The position numbers were made by a program, and so were the translations under genes. A stretch of DNA of 64,000 bases from Clostridia bacterium (GTDB lineage: Bacteria; Bacillota; Clostridia; Christensenellales; Aristaeellaceae): the NCBI GenBank assembly GCA_017448975.1, contig JAFSKN010000036.1, forward strand, positions 1-64,000, given 5' to 3'. Positions 63,966 through 64,000 of this stretch are shown in pieces. Below the pieces are notes generated by a model, which did no database searches, was not told the origin of the DNA, and saw only the letters and a list, made by a program, of their open reading frames with translations. Within the stretch, counting starts at the first letter, position 1, and every line of letters begins with the position of its first letter.

Positions 63966-64000
63966 CGTATGCCGCATAAAACCCGGTTGCTTTCCGCATA

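Overview
The window holds one nearly complete temperate phage genome integrated in a bacterial chromosome, with short host flanks. The host looks like a moderately GC-rich member of the Bacillota (Clostridia-like): the phage genes resemble clostridial temperate phages, Shine-Dalgarno sites are strong AGGAGG types, and the flanks carry the end of a SpoIIE/PP2C phosphatase (1-243), two serine tRNAs, a CCA-adding enzyme, ribonuclease Z and an ADP-ribosylglycohydrolase. The species cannot be named from the sequence alone.

The prophage is bounded by a perfect 65-bp direct repeat (506-570 and 59824-59888), the 3' part of tRNA-Ser(GCU), so the element is about 59.3 kb. From the left: a leftward integrase (637-1749), an AT-rich secreted cargo gene, and a CI-like repressor with divergent promoters and palindromic operators (3065-3147). 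A long rightward early operon follows (3180-17051): Cro-like and excisionase-like regulators, a tRNA cluster with unusual structured RNAs (4245-5883), a DUF3102 protein, an ORF6C protein, a MazG-like NTP hydrolase, a replication initiator with internal iterons, SSB, C5 and N6 DNA methylases, HNH nuclease and an ArpU/RinA-like late regulator. Just downstream lies a late promoter with paired direct repeats.

The late operon (17421-49817) encodes a lambda-type head (Nu1-like small terminase, GpA, portal, Clp-type protease with nested scaffold, decoration and capsid proteins) joined to a P2/Mu-like contractile tail (sheath, tube, frameshifted chaperone, gpD, a 1537-residue tape measure, LysM/gpX, gp25-like wedge, gpJ, gpI, fibres). 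Next comes a complete diversity-generating retroelement: a tip protein with variable region (42792-42913), Avd, template repeat (43630-43751) and reverse transcriptase. All 14 differences between template and variable region fall on template adenines. Amidase endolysin, holin-like proteins, a second tyrosine recombinase and an MT-A70 methylase with a 15-G tract follow.

A leftward operon (58795 to 49896) fills the right end. Six near-identical 27-bp hairpin elements and one degenerate copy sit directly in front of ribosome binding sites of its genes, a start-associated repeat system. The operon encodes DUF2786 and DUF3560 proteins, a membrane/AT-hook/BRCT protein, a possible clamp-like protein and a Pro/Ala-rich protein. 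Its last gene has its own strong promoter and terminator (a moron). A GC-rich tandem-repeat block without credible genes (59012-59245) separates this operon from attR.
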